Below are positions 28,918-37,439 of a stretch of 64,000 nucleotides of DNA, in pieces; positions within the stretch are counted from its first letter, which is position 1, and each line of letters starts with the position of its first letter. A program made the translations under genes and the position numbers. The notes beneath the pieces are model-generated. The model searched no databases and was not told where the DNA came from. It saw only the letters and a list, made by a program, of their open reading frames with translations. The stretch is from Prescottella defluvii (GTDB lineage: Bacteria; Actinomycetota; Actinomycetes; Mycobacteriales; Mycobacteriaceae). The DNA is taken from NCBI RefSeq assembly GCF_000738775.1, contig NZ_JPOC01000022.1, positions 1 to 64,000 of the forward strand, written 5' to 3'.

Positions 28918-29361
28918 GTGCCTGATCTTCTTGTTTCAACACGGGCCATGCGTCGCGTCTGCGTCGATGGCGCCACAGCCACCCACACGCCTCATTCCAC
29001 GGCACTCGTGGTCGACATCACGGACGATCTGGACATGAGCACGATCGACAGCTTCCGTCGCGCGTTCGGGGCTCTGCTCGGCGAGGCCCCCGCCGGATTG
29101 GCGCCCGGAGACGTCATCGTGCTCGATCTATCCCTCGTGAAGTTCCTCAGCATCGACGGCACTTCCGCGCTGGTCGAAGCCAGGGATCTGACCCTTCGAC
29201 ACAGTGTCGGGTTCAGGCTCGTCACTGCAGCGCATGGAGTCGAACGCGCTCTCGCTGCCACAGGAACGCGACGATCCTTCGAGTGTCACCCGACCGTCGA
29301 ATCGGCACTGGCCGCAGACTCGCCTCTACTCGACGTATTGACGCACCCGGCACGGACCTGA
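28918..29361 (+). CDS. STAS-domain anti-anti-sigma factor
   Basis: 147 residues from GTG 28918, chosen because GGAGG lies six bases upstream; a longer in-frame version from TTG 28798 has no proper spacing. STAS pattern: LVVDITDDLDMSTIDSFRRA, then VIVLDLSLVKFLSIDGTSAL, where the serine phosphorylated by RsbW-type kinases is expected in the SIDGTS turn. It probably releases SigF by binding the anti-sigma factor. It follows sigF after 220 bases with no terminator seen. Confidence 0.8.
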   Translation: MPDLLVSTRAMRRVCVDGATATHTPHSTALVVDITDDLDMSTIDSFRRAFGALLGEAPAGLAPGDVIVLDLSLVKFLSIDGTSALVEARDLTLRHSVGFRLVTAAHGVERALAATGTRRSFECHPTVESALAADSPLLDVLTHPART

Positions 29362-29415
29362 CCCGACACCACCGCAGGCCGGCACCATCCGGTCCCACAG
29401 GGGTATAACCGAACG

Positions 29416-29898
29416 ATGACAGTCACCGCGAGCGACGGCAGTTCGGCTGCGGCAGAGAAGATTTCCGAGCTGGCGCTCGGCAGCGCTCGAACTGTCGCCG
29501 CCGCCGAATCTCTGACCGGCGGGCACATCTCCTGCCTTCTCGGCGCAGCCTCTTCGTCCTCCGATTGGTATCGCGGCAGCATCGTCGCGTATTCGAGCGA
29601 GGTGAAGTATCGGTTGCTGGGGGTGCCCCCGGGGCCGGTCGTGTCCGAGGAGAGCGCTCGCAGGATGGCTGCCGCGACGGCGAGACTGCTCGACGCCGAC
29701 ACCGTCGTTGCGGTGACCGGCGCGGCCGGTCCTGATCCGCAGGACGGACAGGAGCCCGGCACCGTCTGGGTCGGACTGTTCGACCGTGGCACCGTGACTG
29801 CCGAGCGGAAGCATTTTCCGGGAGGACCATCCGACGTCGTCGAACAGACCTCACGCTATGCACTCGAGCTGCTCGCGGAGTGTCTCGCTCACGAATGA
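29416..29898 (+). CDS. CinA C-terminal-type nicotinamide-nucleotide amidohydrolase
   Basis: 160 residues, a stand-alone CinA C-terminal (PncC) domain. Signature blocks: TVAAAESLTGGHISCLLGAA, YRGSIVAYSSEVKYRLLGV, VAVTGAAGPDPQDGQEPGTV (usually GxAGPxG). The enzyme deamidates NMN to nicotinic acid mononucleotide in NAD salvage. The N-terminal ADP-ribose pyrophosphatase half of full CinA is absent. It sits in the SigF-associated group. Confidence 0.85.
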   Translation: MTVTASDGSSAAAEKISELALGSARTVAAAESLTGGHISCLLGAASSSSDWYRGSIVAYSSEVKYRLLGVPPGPVVSEESARRMAAATARLLDADTVVAVTGAAGPDPQDGQEPGTVWVGLFDRGTVTAERKHFPGGPSDVVEQTSRYALELLAECLAHE

Positions 29899-30116
29899 TC
29901 TGGTCGGCGTGGCACCGCATCGGGTGCGAGCGGCACCGGCACGGCGCCGTCCCGCTTCTTCCCGCATTGCGTTGCCGCCGAACCGAGTACCGACAGTGCG
30001 CTGAGTTCCGTTCCGTGCACGATCGACCGAGGTGGACGACAATCGATGAACGACGCACCGGCCCCACCGGCAGATTCGGCGCGGTGGGGGAATCGATTCG
30101 ACACCGGGAGGCTCGA

Positions 30117-30401
30117 ATGAACAGCAACGACCCTCGCGACCTCGCACACACAACCCGGGAGCACCCCGGCGAGGCCATCGAAGACTCACGGAATTGGCCC
30201 GGATATGCGCTGATCGGCATCGCGATCGTCGCACTGGGCCTCACACTCGTCGCGGCCGGTTACGGCTTCGCGGGATGGGCCTGGATCGCCGGGATCGTTT
30301 GCGGCTGCGCGCTGGTGGCCGGGACGGTTCTCGTTCTGACCGAGCATCAGCGGGTCAAACGACTCGACAATGCATCACTCGGCGATCAACGAGGCCACTG
30401 A
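30117..30401 (+). CDS. Small two-helix membrane protein
   Basis: 94 residues from ATG 30117 with GGGAGG five bases upstream. Hydrophilic N-terminus (DPRDLAHTTREHPGEAIEDS), two membrane helices (YALIGIAIVALGLTLVAAGY; WAWIAGIVCGCALVAGTVLV), basic end. Resembles small actinobacterial stress-associated membrane proteins of unknown role. Lies between the CinA-like gene and the SigF-type promoter of csbD. Confidence 0.72.
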   Translation: MNSNDPRDLAHTTREHPGEAIEDSRNWPGYALIGIAIVALGLTLVAAGYGFAGWAWIAGIVCGCALVAGTVLVLTEHQRVKRLDNASLGDQRGH

Positions 30402-30435
30402 CCTGGAGCGACCTACTACGGGAGGTCCGGCCCAT

Positions 30436-30461
30436 GTTTGTCGGCGGGACCGGTCGGGTAC
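30436..30461 (+). promoter_or_regulatory. SigF/SigB-type promoter of the csbD-like gene
   Basis: GTTT, 16 bases, GGGTAC, ending 40 bases upstream of the csbD-like ATG. Perfect match to the SigF/SigB-class pattern; csbD genes are classic SigB targets. Confidence 0.7.
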
Positions 30462-30501
30462 CCACGTGCGCACCGTAGATCTGCAGAAGGGAGGTCGCGT
30501 C

Positions 30502-30747
30502 ATGTCGGACAAGGACAAGTCGGGACCCGCGGAGGCCGTCAAAGGAGTCGTCGAGGGCGTGAAAGGTAAGGCCAAGGAGGCCACGGGCGCCGTGACCGGT
30601 CAGGACGATCTGGTCCGCGAGGGCAAGGCCCAGCAAGACAAGGCGGCGGCGCAACGAGAAGCGGCCGAGAAGGAAGCGGCGGCGGAGAAGGCGCGCGGCA
30701 AAGCGGCGGCACACGAGGCGCGCCAGCGAGCCGAACAGGACAAGTAG
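30502..30747 (+). CDS. CsbD-like stress protein
   Basis: 81 residues from ATG 30502, with GGGAGG eight bases upstream. The N-terminal half matches CsbD (EAVKGVVEGVKGKAKEATGA, VTGQDDLVREGKAQQDKA); the rest is an Ala/Glu/Lys/Arg-rich helix. Small, highly charged, probably partly disordered; members are induced by general stress. Ends 37 bases before a strong terminator. Confidence 0.85.
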   Translation: MSDKDKSGPAEAVKGVVEGVKGKAKEATGAVTGQDDLVREGKAQQDKAAAQREAAEKEAAAEKARGKAAAHEARQRAEQDK

Positions 30748-30784
30748 CGCACCGGCCTCGATGCCGATCAGACGACAAGTGAAG

Positions 30785-30820
30785 TGCACCGGCCTCTTTC
30801 ACGGTTCCGAGGCCGGTGCA
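30785..30820. terminator. Bidirectional terminator
   Basis: Perfect 12-bp stem (TGCACCGGCCTC and complement) with a 12-base loop, between the plus-strand csbD-like gene and the minus-strand oxidoreductase gene, which converge here. Confidence 0.75.
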
Positions 30821-30849
30821 GTCGTTGTCGGACGTTGTCAGGCCGATTC

Positions 30850-31815
30850 TCAGGCCGAGGTGAGCGTCGACAGCGCCGGCTCGAGTTCGTCCGAGTAGAA
30901 GCGGAAGAATCCCTCGATGTCAGGTCCCGCATTCACGAGGGCAAGATGATCGAAACCGGCGTCGGCGAACATCCGCACCCTCGCGAGATGGTGCTCCCTG
31001 CCGGGTCCGTAGCCGAAGCTGTCTGCAGTGTCCGACTCGCGGACCAGGGAGGACGCTGCCTCGAAGTTGACGGGGTTCGGCAGCTCGGCCTGGACCTTCC
31101 AGCCTGCTGCCGAGAAGCGGAACAGCTTGTGCGCCGACTTCAGTGCTGCGTCGTCGGTCGGCGCCCACGACAGCGGTACCTCCGCATAGCGCGGTCCCAC
31201 CCCACCCGCGTTCCGGTATGTCTCGATCAACTCCGGGTCTGCTTCCGTCGCGAACAGTCCGTCGCCGAGTTCGGCTGCGACCCTGGCCGCCGGTCCACCC
31301 GAGCCCGCGACCACGATCGCCGGAAGCTCGTCGGGCAGATCGAAGACCCGCGCGTCCTCGAGTTGGACATGACGCCCGGTGTAGCTGTGATAGCCACCGC
31401 CCCACAACAGACGGATGACCTCGATCGATTCGCGCAGCATCTCAGTACGAGTGGACGCCGGTGGCCAGCCCCTGGCCACGACGTGCTCGTTCAGCTTTTC
31501 TCCGGTTCCCAGACCGAGAGTGAACCTGCCGTCGGACAGCAGAGCCGTCGTTGCCGCCGCCTGCGCGACGATCGCGGGGTGATAGCGAACGAACGGGCAG
31601 GTCACGCCGGTGGCCAAGTCGAGCGTCGATGTCTTCGCTGCGATCGAACCCAGGATCGACCAAGCGAAGCCCGAGTGGTTCTGATCGTGCAGCCACGGGT
31701 GGAAGTGGTCACTGATCTCGACGAAATCGAAACCCGCTTCCTCCGCGCGAACGGCCTGACGAACCAACTCGGGCGGCGAGTAGGCCTCCGCGAACAACTT
31801 GTATCCGATCTTCAC
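30850..31815 (-). CDS. LLM-class F420-dependent oxidoreductase (G6PDH-like)
   Basis: 321 residues from GTG 31813-31815. Luciferase-like TIM barrel of the F420-dependent glucose-6-phosphate dehydrogenase group: IGYKLFAEAYSPPELVRQAV, FVEISDHFHPWLHDQNHSGF, LATGVTCPFVRYHPAIVAQA, FTLGLGTGEKLNEHV. These features fit F420 rather than FMN. The substrate is unknown; a glucose-6-phosphate role is one option among several for this family. Confidence 0.85.
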   Translation of the reverse strand: MKIGYKLFAEAYSPPELVRQAVRAEEAGFDFVEISDHFHPWLHDQNHSGFAWSILGSIAAKTSTLDLATGVTCPFVRYHPAIVAQAAATTALLSDGRFTLGLGTGEKLNEHVVARGWPPASTRTEMLRESIEVIRLLWGGGYHSYTGRHVQLEDARVFDLPDELPAIVVAGSGGPAARVAAELGDGLFATEADPELIETYRNAGGVGPRYAEVPLSWAPTDDAALKSAHKLFRFSAAGWKVQAELPNPVNFEAASSLVRESDTADSFGYGPGREHHLARVRMFADAGFDHLALVNAGPDIEGFFRFYSDELEPALSTLTSA

Positions 31816-31915
31816 AGTGCATCGGCCCTTCCCTGCCTGGACTGGACTCACCGGCGCGACTCCCGGCGAACCGTGCCCGTTCGTCCCTCCTCCGCGGGAT
31901 TCGGACGGGATCCGG

Positions 31916-32323
31916 TCAATGCGTCGGGTGCGGGCTCCCGACAGCGGTGGCACCGCCCCCGAACGGGTGCCGCCAACTCCTGACAGGAGCCGTGCCGTGC
32001 GCCGCGGACCGCGTTGTCGGCGCGGTGACGGCGCCACCGTCACCGACAGCCGACACCGACTCGCGGCGTGCGAGTTCGTGCCGCGCTTGGCGCTCCCTGC
32101 GCGAGTGTCGACGCGATCCCGCGAGCAGGAGAGCGAGGCCCAGCATTCCCGCCGCGCCGACGATGAGGCCGGCGAGGAACAACGTCCCCGTCGATCCGGT
32201 CACCTGGACGCCGAAGATCGTGAAGTCGTCACGCACGAGATGCTCGCCACCGGTGTTGTTCACGACGCCCGCGACGCCGATCGCAACAGCTGCGATCAGG
32301 ATGACAAGTCCGATGATGATCAT
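31916..32323 (-). CDS. Small membrane protein with basic tail
   Basis: 135 residues. Two membrane helices (IIIGLVILIAAVAIGVAGVV; LFLAGLIVGAAGMLGLALLL) flank a short exported loop (EHLVRDDFTIFGVQVTGSTG). The cytoplasmic tail is basic and low-complexity, so the real end may be functionally short. Proteins with this exact two-helix plan are common in rhodococci and mycobacteria; role unknown. Confidence 0.72.
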   Translation of the reverse strand: MIIIGLVILIAAVAIGVAGVVNNTGGEHLVRDDFTIFGVQVTGSTGTLFLAGLIVGAAGMLGLALLLAGSRRHSRRERQARHELARRESVSAVGDGGAVTAPTTRSAAHGTAPVRSWRHPFGGGATAVGSPHPTH

Positions 32324-32486
32324 GTGAACTCCTCGCTCGATCGCGGGCGAACCGTGTGCGGCACTTCAAGAACCCGGTGATCCCGACGTCTTGTGGGGAT
32401 CACGCCTATGACCTACCCCCCACAGCCGGGGCACAAACGTCCGGAGACGGCAGCGCCGCGCCGGCACTCGACCGGCGCGACGCCAA

Positions 32487-32960
32487 CTACCGCCGCGTCA
32501 TCGTCGAGGGGTATCCGCCGCCACCGGGGTACACCCAGTCACCGGTCATCGTCCGGTCGCCATCGGCGAAGGTGCCGCGGAAGTACGCCGGGCTGCCGTG
32601 TGCACCGGCCCAGATGGTGAGGACGTCACCGTCGAGTTCGTACACGTAGTCGAACGTGTTGCCCTCCGAGTCGTAGAACCGGGAGACGACCTCCTCGCCC
32701 ACCGGCTCCCCGAACGGGTGCAGGTGCCCGATCACCTCGAACCCCGTCACGGCCTGGCCGTACTGTTCGAGTTCGACGTGCTGGACGAGGAAGTGCCCGC
32801 CCGGCATCCACTCGTACCGCACGGCGCCCTCGGCTCCCCCGGTGACCGTCCAGGTGCCGACGAGCCGCTCGAGGGCTCGAACCCTGTCGCTGGGCCGCGC
32901 CGGCTCGCCCTGCTCGAAAGCGTCAAGAGTGTTGCTGGTGGTGCTGGTGGTGTCGCTCAT
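32487..32960 (-). CDS. DUF1579-like lipocalin-fold protein
   Basis: 157 residues from ATG 32958-32960, which has GGGAG a few bases upstream; a longer N-terminal extension to 33029 is unlikely. Pattern: LERLVGTWTVTGGAEGAVRY, EWMPGGHFLVQHVELEQYGQ, GTFADGDRTMTGDWVYPGGG. A single small beta-barrel domain of unknown ligand; such proteins often sit beside YCII/ECF genes, as here (1 kb away). Confidence 0.78.
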   Translation of the reverse strand: MSDTTSTTSNTLDAFEQGEPARPSDRVRALERLVGTWTVTGGAEGAVRYEWMPGGHFLVQHVELEQYGQAVTGFEVIGHLHPFGEPVGEEVVSRFYDSEGNTFDYVYELDGDVLTIWAGAHGSPAYFRGTFADGDRTMTGDWVYPGGGGYPSTMTRR

Positions 32961-33167
32961 GATGTGCTCCCTGTCCGGTCCGAAGCAGCGTCTTTGTGGC
33001 TGCTCTCGCGGATACCTCGGAGCCGACATCGAGTTCTCGACATCGTGTGCGAAGAAGTTTCAACCGATTTCTTCGGCGGCGATGTCGAAGCAGCGACTCC
33101 GGCTCCGTGGTGTCCGTGAGAACCGCCCGGATCCGGGCGGTGGACGCCACGATCACCGGAGGACGAC

Positions 33168-33848
33168 ATGGCCATCACCACACTTCACGACCGCGCGACG
33201 CAGCGAGCGGACGGGCGGACGCGTCTCCTGCTCACTGCCGCGGCGATCGCCGGTCCACTGTTCTACCTCTCGTCCACCGTGCAGGCGCTCACGCGCAGCG
33301 GCTTCGACCTTCGCGACCATCCCCTCAGTCAGCTCGCCACCGGCGACCTCGGCTGGATTCAGGCGGTGAGTTTCGTGCTGGCGGGCCTCGGTGTGCTCGC
33401 CCTGGCGGTCGCGCATCGACGAGTGGTGCCGAAGGGCACCGGCGCCCGCAGTGCGCCCGTGTTCCTCGGCATCTTCGGGGTCGGATTCGTCGTCGCCGGC
33501 TGCTTCCCGATGGATCCGCAGAACGGCTTCCCCATCGGGGCGCCGGCGGGCACGGTGGAGATGTCCTGGCACTCCGTCATCCATTCCGCGGCGGCCGCCC
33601 TGTCGTTCGTCGCATTGGCCGCGGCGTGCATCGTGCTGCTCGTGCGCGCGTTCCGACGCCACCACGTGTGGGCCGCTGTCGGCCACGGCGTGACGGCGCT
33701 CGTGCTGTTGGTGCCGGTGTCTCCGTCCGAGTCGAGCGTGCAGATCGCGGTGACCGGACTGGTCGCGTTCACGTGGGTCACGGTGTACTCACTCGGACTG
33801 CGCCACGGCATGTCGGACCACACAGACCCCGCGAAAAGCCTAGGCTGA
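33168..33848 (+). CDS. DUF998 integral membrane protein
   Basis: 226 residues with about six membrane helices. DUF998 features: AGPLFYLSSTVQALTRSGFD, LRDHPLSQLATGDLGWIQAV, FGVGFVVAGCFPMDPQNGFP. GGAGGACGAC precedes the ATG. Function unknown. It is followed after 29 bases by the YCII gene and may belong to the ECF42-associated unit. Confidence 0.85.
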   Translation: MAITTLHDRATQRADGRTRLLLTAAAIAGPLFYLSSTVQALTRSGFDLRDHPLSQLATGDLGWIQAVSFVLAGLGVLALAVAHRRVVPKGTGARSAPVFLGIFGVGFVVAGCFPMDPQNGFPIGAPAGTVEMSWHSVIHSAAAALSFVALAAACIVLLVRAFRRHHVWAAVGHGVTALVLLVPVSPSESSVQIAVTGLVAFTWVTVYSLGLRHGMSDHTDPAKSLG

Positions 33849-33877
33849 CAACAGAAACGAAACAACCGAGGAGAGCG

Positions 33878-34246
33878 ATGAAGTTCCTGCTGTTGAGCTA
33901 CACGCCCGCGGAAGCCTGGGACGCCGAGACCGCCGACGTCCCCAGCGACGACGCGATGGCCGCCTTCGCCGCCTACCAGAAGTTCGAGAACGAACTCCGC
34001 GAGACAGGTGAGTTCGTCCTGAGCGAGGGCCTGGGGCACCCGGCGGTGTCGACCACCGTCCGGAAGACGGATACCGGTGTCGTCGCGACGGACGGCCCCT
34101 TCGCCGAACTGAAGGAGGTACTCGCGAGCTTCGCGATCGTCGAATGCTCGAGCCTCGAACGCGCTCGTGACATCGTGGCCCGGATGGTCGACGTGCTCGG
34201 CGAGCCGATGGAGATCCGGCCGATCATGGGTGACGATTTCGCCTGA
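33878..34246 (+). CDS. YCII/DGPF-domain protein of the ECF42 module
   Basis: 122 residues. YCII fold with MKFLLLSYTPAEAWDAE at the start and the DGPF motif in VVATDGPFAELKEVLASFAI. GAGGAGAGCG precedes the ATG. Its TGA overlaps the ATG of the sigma factor (TGATG). DGPF proteins are the regular partner and usual target genes of ECF42 sigma factors. Confidence 0.9.
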   Translation: MKFLLLSYTPAEAWDAETADVPSDDAMAAFAAYQKFENELRETGEFVLSEGLGHPAVSTTVRKTDTGVVATDGPFAELKEVLASFAIVECSSLERARDIVARMVDVLGEPMEIRPIMGDDFA

Positions 34247-35529
34247 TGGAACCTTCGGCGTCCGCTCCCGGAACTGGGCACCGGCGCATCGAGCACGTGC
34301 TGCGCACCGAGACGCCGCACGTGGTCGGCGCGTTGGTACGCCGCTTCGGCAGATTCGAGCTCGCTGAGGACGCCACCCAGGAAGCACTGCTCGTGGCCAG
34401 CCGGACGTGGCGCGAGGACGCGATCCCCGAGGAACCTCGCAGCTGGCTCATCCGCGTCGGCTATCGCAAGATGGTCGATCTCGTCCGGTCCGAGCAGGCG
34501 GCTCGCCGCCGCGAGGAGGAAGTCGCGTACGCCGATGCGGTGCTGGTCGATCCCGTACGGACCGGCACCGCCCCCGGCGACAGTGACGACAGCGTGCAAC
34601 TGCTGTTGCTGTGCTGCCATCCTGCGCTCAGCCGGACCTCCCAAGTCGCCCTGACCCTGCGCGCGGTGGGTGGCCTGACCACGGCGGAGATCGCGCATGC
34701 CTACGGCACGACCGAAGCGACGATGAGTACCCGGATCAGCAGGGCCAAGCAGACGTTGAAGAAGGCCGGGGCCCGCTTCGAGATTCGCTCCGGTGAGGAA
34801 CTCGCGGAGCGCACCGCCACCGTCATGCGCGTGCTCTATCTCGTCTTCAACGAGGGCTACACCGTCACCGCCGGGGACGCACTCACCCGGACCGATCTGA
34901 CGGTGGAGGCGACACGGCTGACCCGGATGCTGCGCGATCTGCTGCCCGACGACCCCGAGGCGTCCGGCCTGCTCGCACTGATGCTGCTCACCGAGGCACG
35001 CCGCTCCGCTCGGACCGACGGGGACGACGAGCTCGTCCCCCTCGCCGAGCAGGACCGCGCACTGTGGGACGAGCGGCTGACCGCGGAGGGCCGGCGACTG
35101 ATCGAACAGGCCTGGGCGCACAACGATGTGGGCCCCTATCAGCTCCAAGCCGCCATCGCCGCAACTCACGCGCAGGCGCAGACGGCCGCGGAGACCGATT
35201 GGCCCCAGATCGCTGCCCTCTACCTGTGGCTCGAGCGATTGCAGCCCACCGCGCCGGTACGCCTGAGCAGGGTCGTCGCCGTCACGCACGCCTTCGGCCC
35301 ACGACGCGGCATCGCCCTTCTCGACGAGTTCGAGCGGGATCACCGGATCACGGACGATCCGCTCGTCGCACAACGTGCCCGTGCCGTTCGGGCACATCTG
35401 CTCGAACAACTCGGCGACGACACCCGAGCACGTGAACAGTTCCGTGCGGCTGCAGAACTCACCGGAAACGACGTCGAGAGGCGGTACCTTCTGCGTCGCG
35501 CAGGAGAACTCCCCGAGAGAGAACGCTGA
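34246..35529 (+). CDS. ECF42-type RNA polymerase sigma factor
   Basis: 427 residues. The N-terminal ~180 carry sigma region 2 (ALVRRFGRFELAEDATQEAL, WLIRVGYRKMVDLVRSEQAA) and region 4 (LTLRAVGGLTTAEIAHAYGT). The long C-terminal extension is TPR-like and holds the ECF42 hallmark region with ETDWPQIAALYLWLERLQPT. There is no anti-sigma gene; ECF42 activity is thought to depend on that extension. Coupled to the YCII gene. Confidence 0.9.
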   Translation: MEPSASAPGTGHRRIEHVLRTETPHVVGALVRRFGRFELAEDATQEALLVASRTWREDAIPEEPRSWLIRVGYRKMVDLVRSEQAARRREEEVAYADAVLVDPVRTGTAPGDSDDSVQLLLLCCHPALSRTSQVALTLRAVGGLTTAEIAHAYGTTEATMSTRISRAKQTLKKAGARFEIRSGEELAERTATVMRVLYLVFNEGYTVTAGDALTRTDLTVEATRLTRMLRDLLPDDPEASGLLALMLLTEARRSARTDGDDELVPLAEQDRALWDERLTAEGRRLIEQAWAHNDVGPYQLQAAIAATHAQAQTAAETDWPQIAALYLWLERLQPTAPVRLSRVVAVTHAFGPRRGIALLDEFERDHRITDDPLVAQRARAVRAHLLEQLGDDTRAREQFRAAAELTGNDVERRYLLRRAGELPERER

Positions 35530-35564
35530 CGCCGCGCATCCGGCTCCCGTATTCTCGTTCACGG

Positions 35565-37331
35565 ATGGCGACGAGCTTTCGATGGCCACATCGACTCGAT
35601 CGCCGCTGCCCTGTAGATGCACGAATCGATGACGCCGTGCCCCGGACTCCGAAACAGCGTGGAACCCTCACCGACGCCGCGGATCAACTCGACGGCGAGA
35701 TGATCGCCGCGTCGTGCCGTACCCGGGATCAGCTCGAGGGGCTGGTGCAGGCGCTGCTCGACATCACAGCAGATCTGGATCTGCCCGAAACACTGCGCCG
35801 TGTGGTGGTTGCCGGTATGCGCCTGACCGGCGCTCGCTACGGGGCACTCGGCGTGCGCGGCCCCGACGAGAGCCAGCTGTCCCATTTCGTGCACCAGGGT
35901 CTCGACCCCGAGACGGTGCGCGCCATCGGCCGGGCTCCACACGGACGCGGGATCCTGGGTGTGCTGTTCGACGATCCGGTTCCGCTACGACTCGAGGACC
36001 TGCGCCGCCACCCGTCCTCGGTCGGCTTTCCCACTGGTCATCCACCTATGACGACGTTTCTGGGTGTTCCGATCCAGTTGCGCGGCACGGTGCACGGGGC
36101 GTTGTATCTGACGGAGAAGGCGGACGGTGCGCCGTTCACCACCGACGACGAGATCCTGGCCCGGGCACTGGCGTCCGAGGCTGGAATCGCGATCGCCAAC
36201 GCGCGACTGTACGAGCAATCCCATGCGAGGCAGCGTCGCCTCGAAGCGCTGCACGAGGTGAGCACCGCGCTCCTGGCGGGCGGCGATCCTGACGGTGTGT
36301 TGCAGATCGTGTCCGACCACGCCCTGGAACTCACCGACTCGGATCAGTCGTTCCTCGCGATGCCGACCGACCCGGACGCCGCAACCGGCGAGATCGACGA
36401 ACTGGAGATCGCTGTTGCCTCGGGACCGGGATCCGCGCAGGCGGTGGGCTGTGTCGTCTCGGTTGCTCCTGCGGGCCGTGGGCGATCGGTGTGGACGGAC
36501 CTGCCGAGCGGCGCGGACCGCCTCGCGTGCTCGCCGCCCGACGGCGTCCTGGACACGTTCGGGCCGGCGCTGATCGTTCCTCTCCGCGCCACGAAGGGGG
36601 TCACGGGGCTACTCGTCACGTTGCGGCGCCGCGGACGTCCGGCCTTCGACTCCGATCAGCTGGACCTGATGACCTCCTTCGCGGATCAGGCGGCACTCGC
36701 ACTGCGGCTGGCCTCCGCGCAGCGCGACAGGCACGAACTGGAACTGCTGGCCGACCGGGATCGCATCGCGCGCGACCTCCACGACCATGTCATCCAACGC
36801 CTCTTCGCGGCCGGTCTGGCGCTGCACGGCACCCTTCGGGATCCCGCCTCACCGGAGTCGCGAGCCCGCGTCGACACGACGATCGACGAACTGCACGCGG
36901 TGGTCGCGGAGATCCGGAGCGCGATCCGCGACCTCCATGACGGCGGCGAACCAGGCAGTCTCGGCCGGCGGATACGGCGGGCCGTGGCGGCCCTGACCGC
37001 GAACTCCCCGGCGGCGACGGAACTGCGCATCCGGGGTCAGTTGGAAACGCTGACACCGGTGGTCACGGACCACGTCGAGGCGGTGGTGCGCGAAGCGGTG
37101 AGCAACGCGGTCCGGCACTCGCGGGCCGAGACGCTCCGAGTCACGGTCGAGGTGGCAGACCGGGTGACGGTGGAGATCTCCGACGACGGGTGCGGCGCCC
37201 GCGCGGACGTCGAGCGCAGCGGGCTGACGAACCTCGCCGCCCGGGCCGACGAGGTCGGGGGCACGTTCGCGTTCGATTCGGTGCCGGGCGAGGGCACATG
37301 GGTCGTCTGGTCGGCTCCCGCGACCGAGTGA
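35565..37331 (+). CDS. DosS/DosT-like GAF-GAF histidine kinase
   Basis: 588 residues at most; the start is uncertain (ATG 35565, GTG 35637 and ATG 35701 all lack a clear SD). Two GAF domains span about 70-215 and 228-385. GAF-1 has FPTGHPPMTTFLGVPIQ; the His (H159) corresponds to the residue reported as proximal heme ligand in mycobacterial DosS/DosT. HisKA_3 with DRIARDLHDHVIQRLFA, phospho-His H406, and an ATPase domain (VREAVSNAVRHSRA, ISDDGCGARADVERSGLTNL) follow. Likely senses O2, NO or CO through heme and phosphorylates the DosR encoded at 41.9 kb. It lies in a hypoxia gene block. Confidence 0.9.
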   Translation: MATSFRWPHRLDRRCPVDARIDDAVPRTPKQRGTLTDAADQLDGEMIAASCRTRDQLEGLVQALLDITADLDLPETLRRVVVAGMRLTGARYGALGVRGPDESQLSHFVHQGLDPETVRAIGRAPHGRGILGVLFDDPVPLRLEDLRRHPSSVGFPTGHPPMTTFLGVPIQLRGTVHGALYLTEKADGAPFTTDDEILARALASEAGIAIANARLYEQSHARQRRLEALHEVSTALLAGGDPDGVLQIVSDHALELTDSDQSFLAMPTDPDAATGEIDELEIAVASGPGSAQAVGCVVSVAPAGRGRSVWTDLPSGADRLACSPPDGVLDTFGPALIVPLRATKGVTGLLVTLRRRGRPAFDSDQLDLMTSFADQAALALRLASAQRDRHELELLADRDRIARDLHDHVIQRLFAAGLALHGTLRDPASPESRARVDTTIDELHAVVAEIRSAIRDLHDGGEPGSLGRRIRRAVAALTANSPAATELRIRGQLETLTPVVTDHVEAVVREAVSNAVRHSRAETLRVTVEVADRVTVEISDDGCGARADVERSGLTNLAARADEVGGTFAFDSVPGEGTWVVWSAPATE

Positions 37332-37350
37332 GTGCCGCCGGTAGACGGCT

Positions 37351-37364
37351 GTGACCAACGGCCC
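37351..37364 (+). promoter_or_regulatory. DosR-box-like site upstream of hsp20
   Basis: GTGACCAACGGCCC, 10 of 14 positions matching the mycobacterial DosR consensus core (GGGACT-WW-AGTCCC), 75 bases upstream of the hsp20 ATG. Similar sites precede three other units in the block. Confidence 0.5.
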
Positions 37365-37439
37365 TCCCCAGCAGTCCGCAACGGGCGTCGAATGGGGAGA
37401 CAGCCGATTTCCGAGGCTGCACGACAGTGAGGAGTGGCC

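Noticed and set aside
32377-32403. Hairpin GTGATCCC...GGGATCAC as a riboswitch or terminator
   Set aside because: Only an 8-bp stem with an 11-base loop, no T run and no recognisable aptamer.
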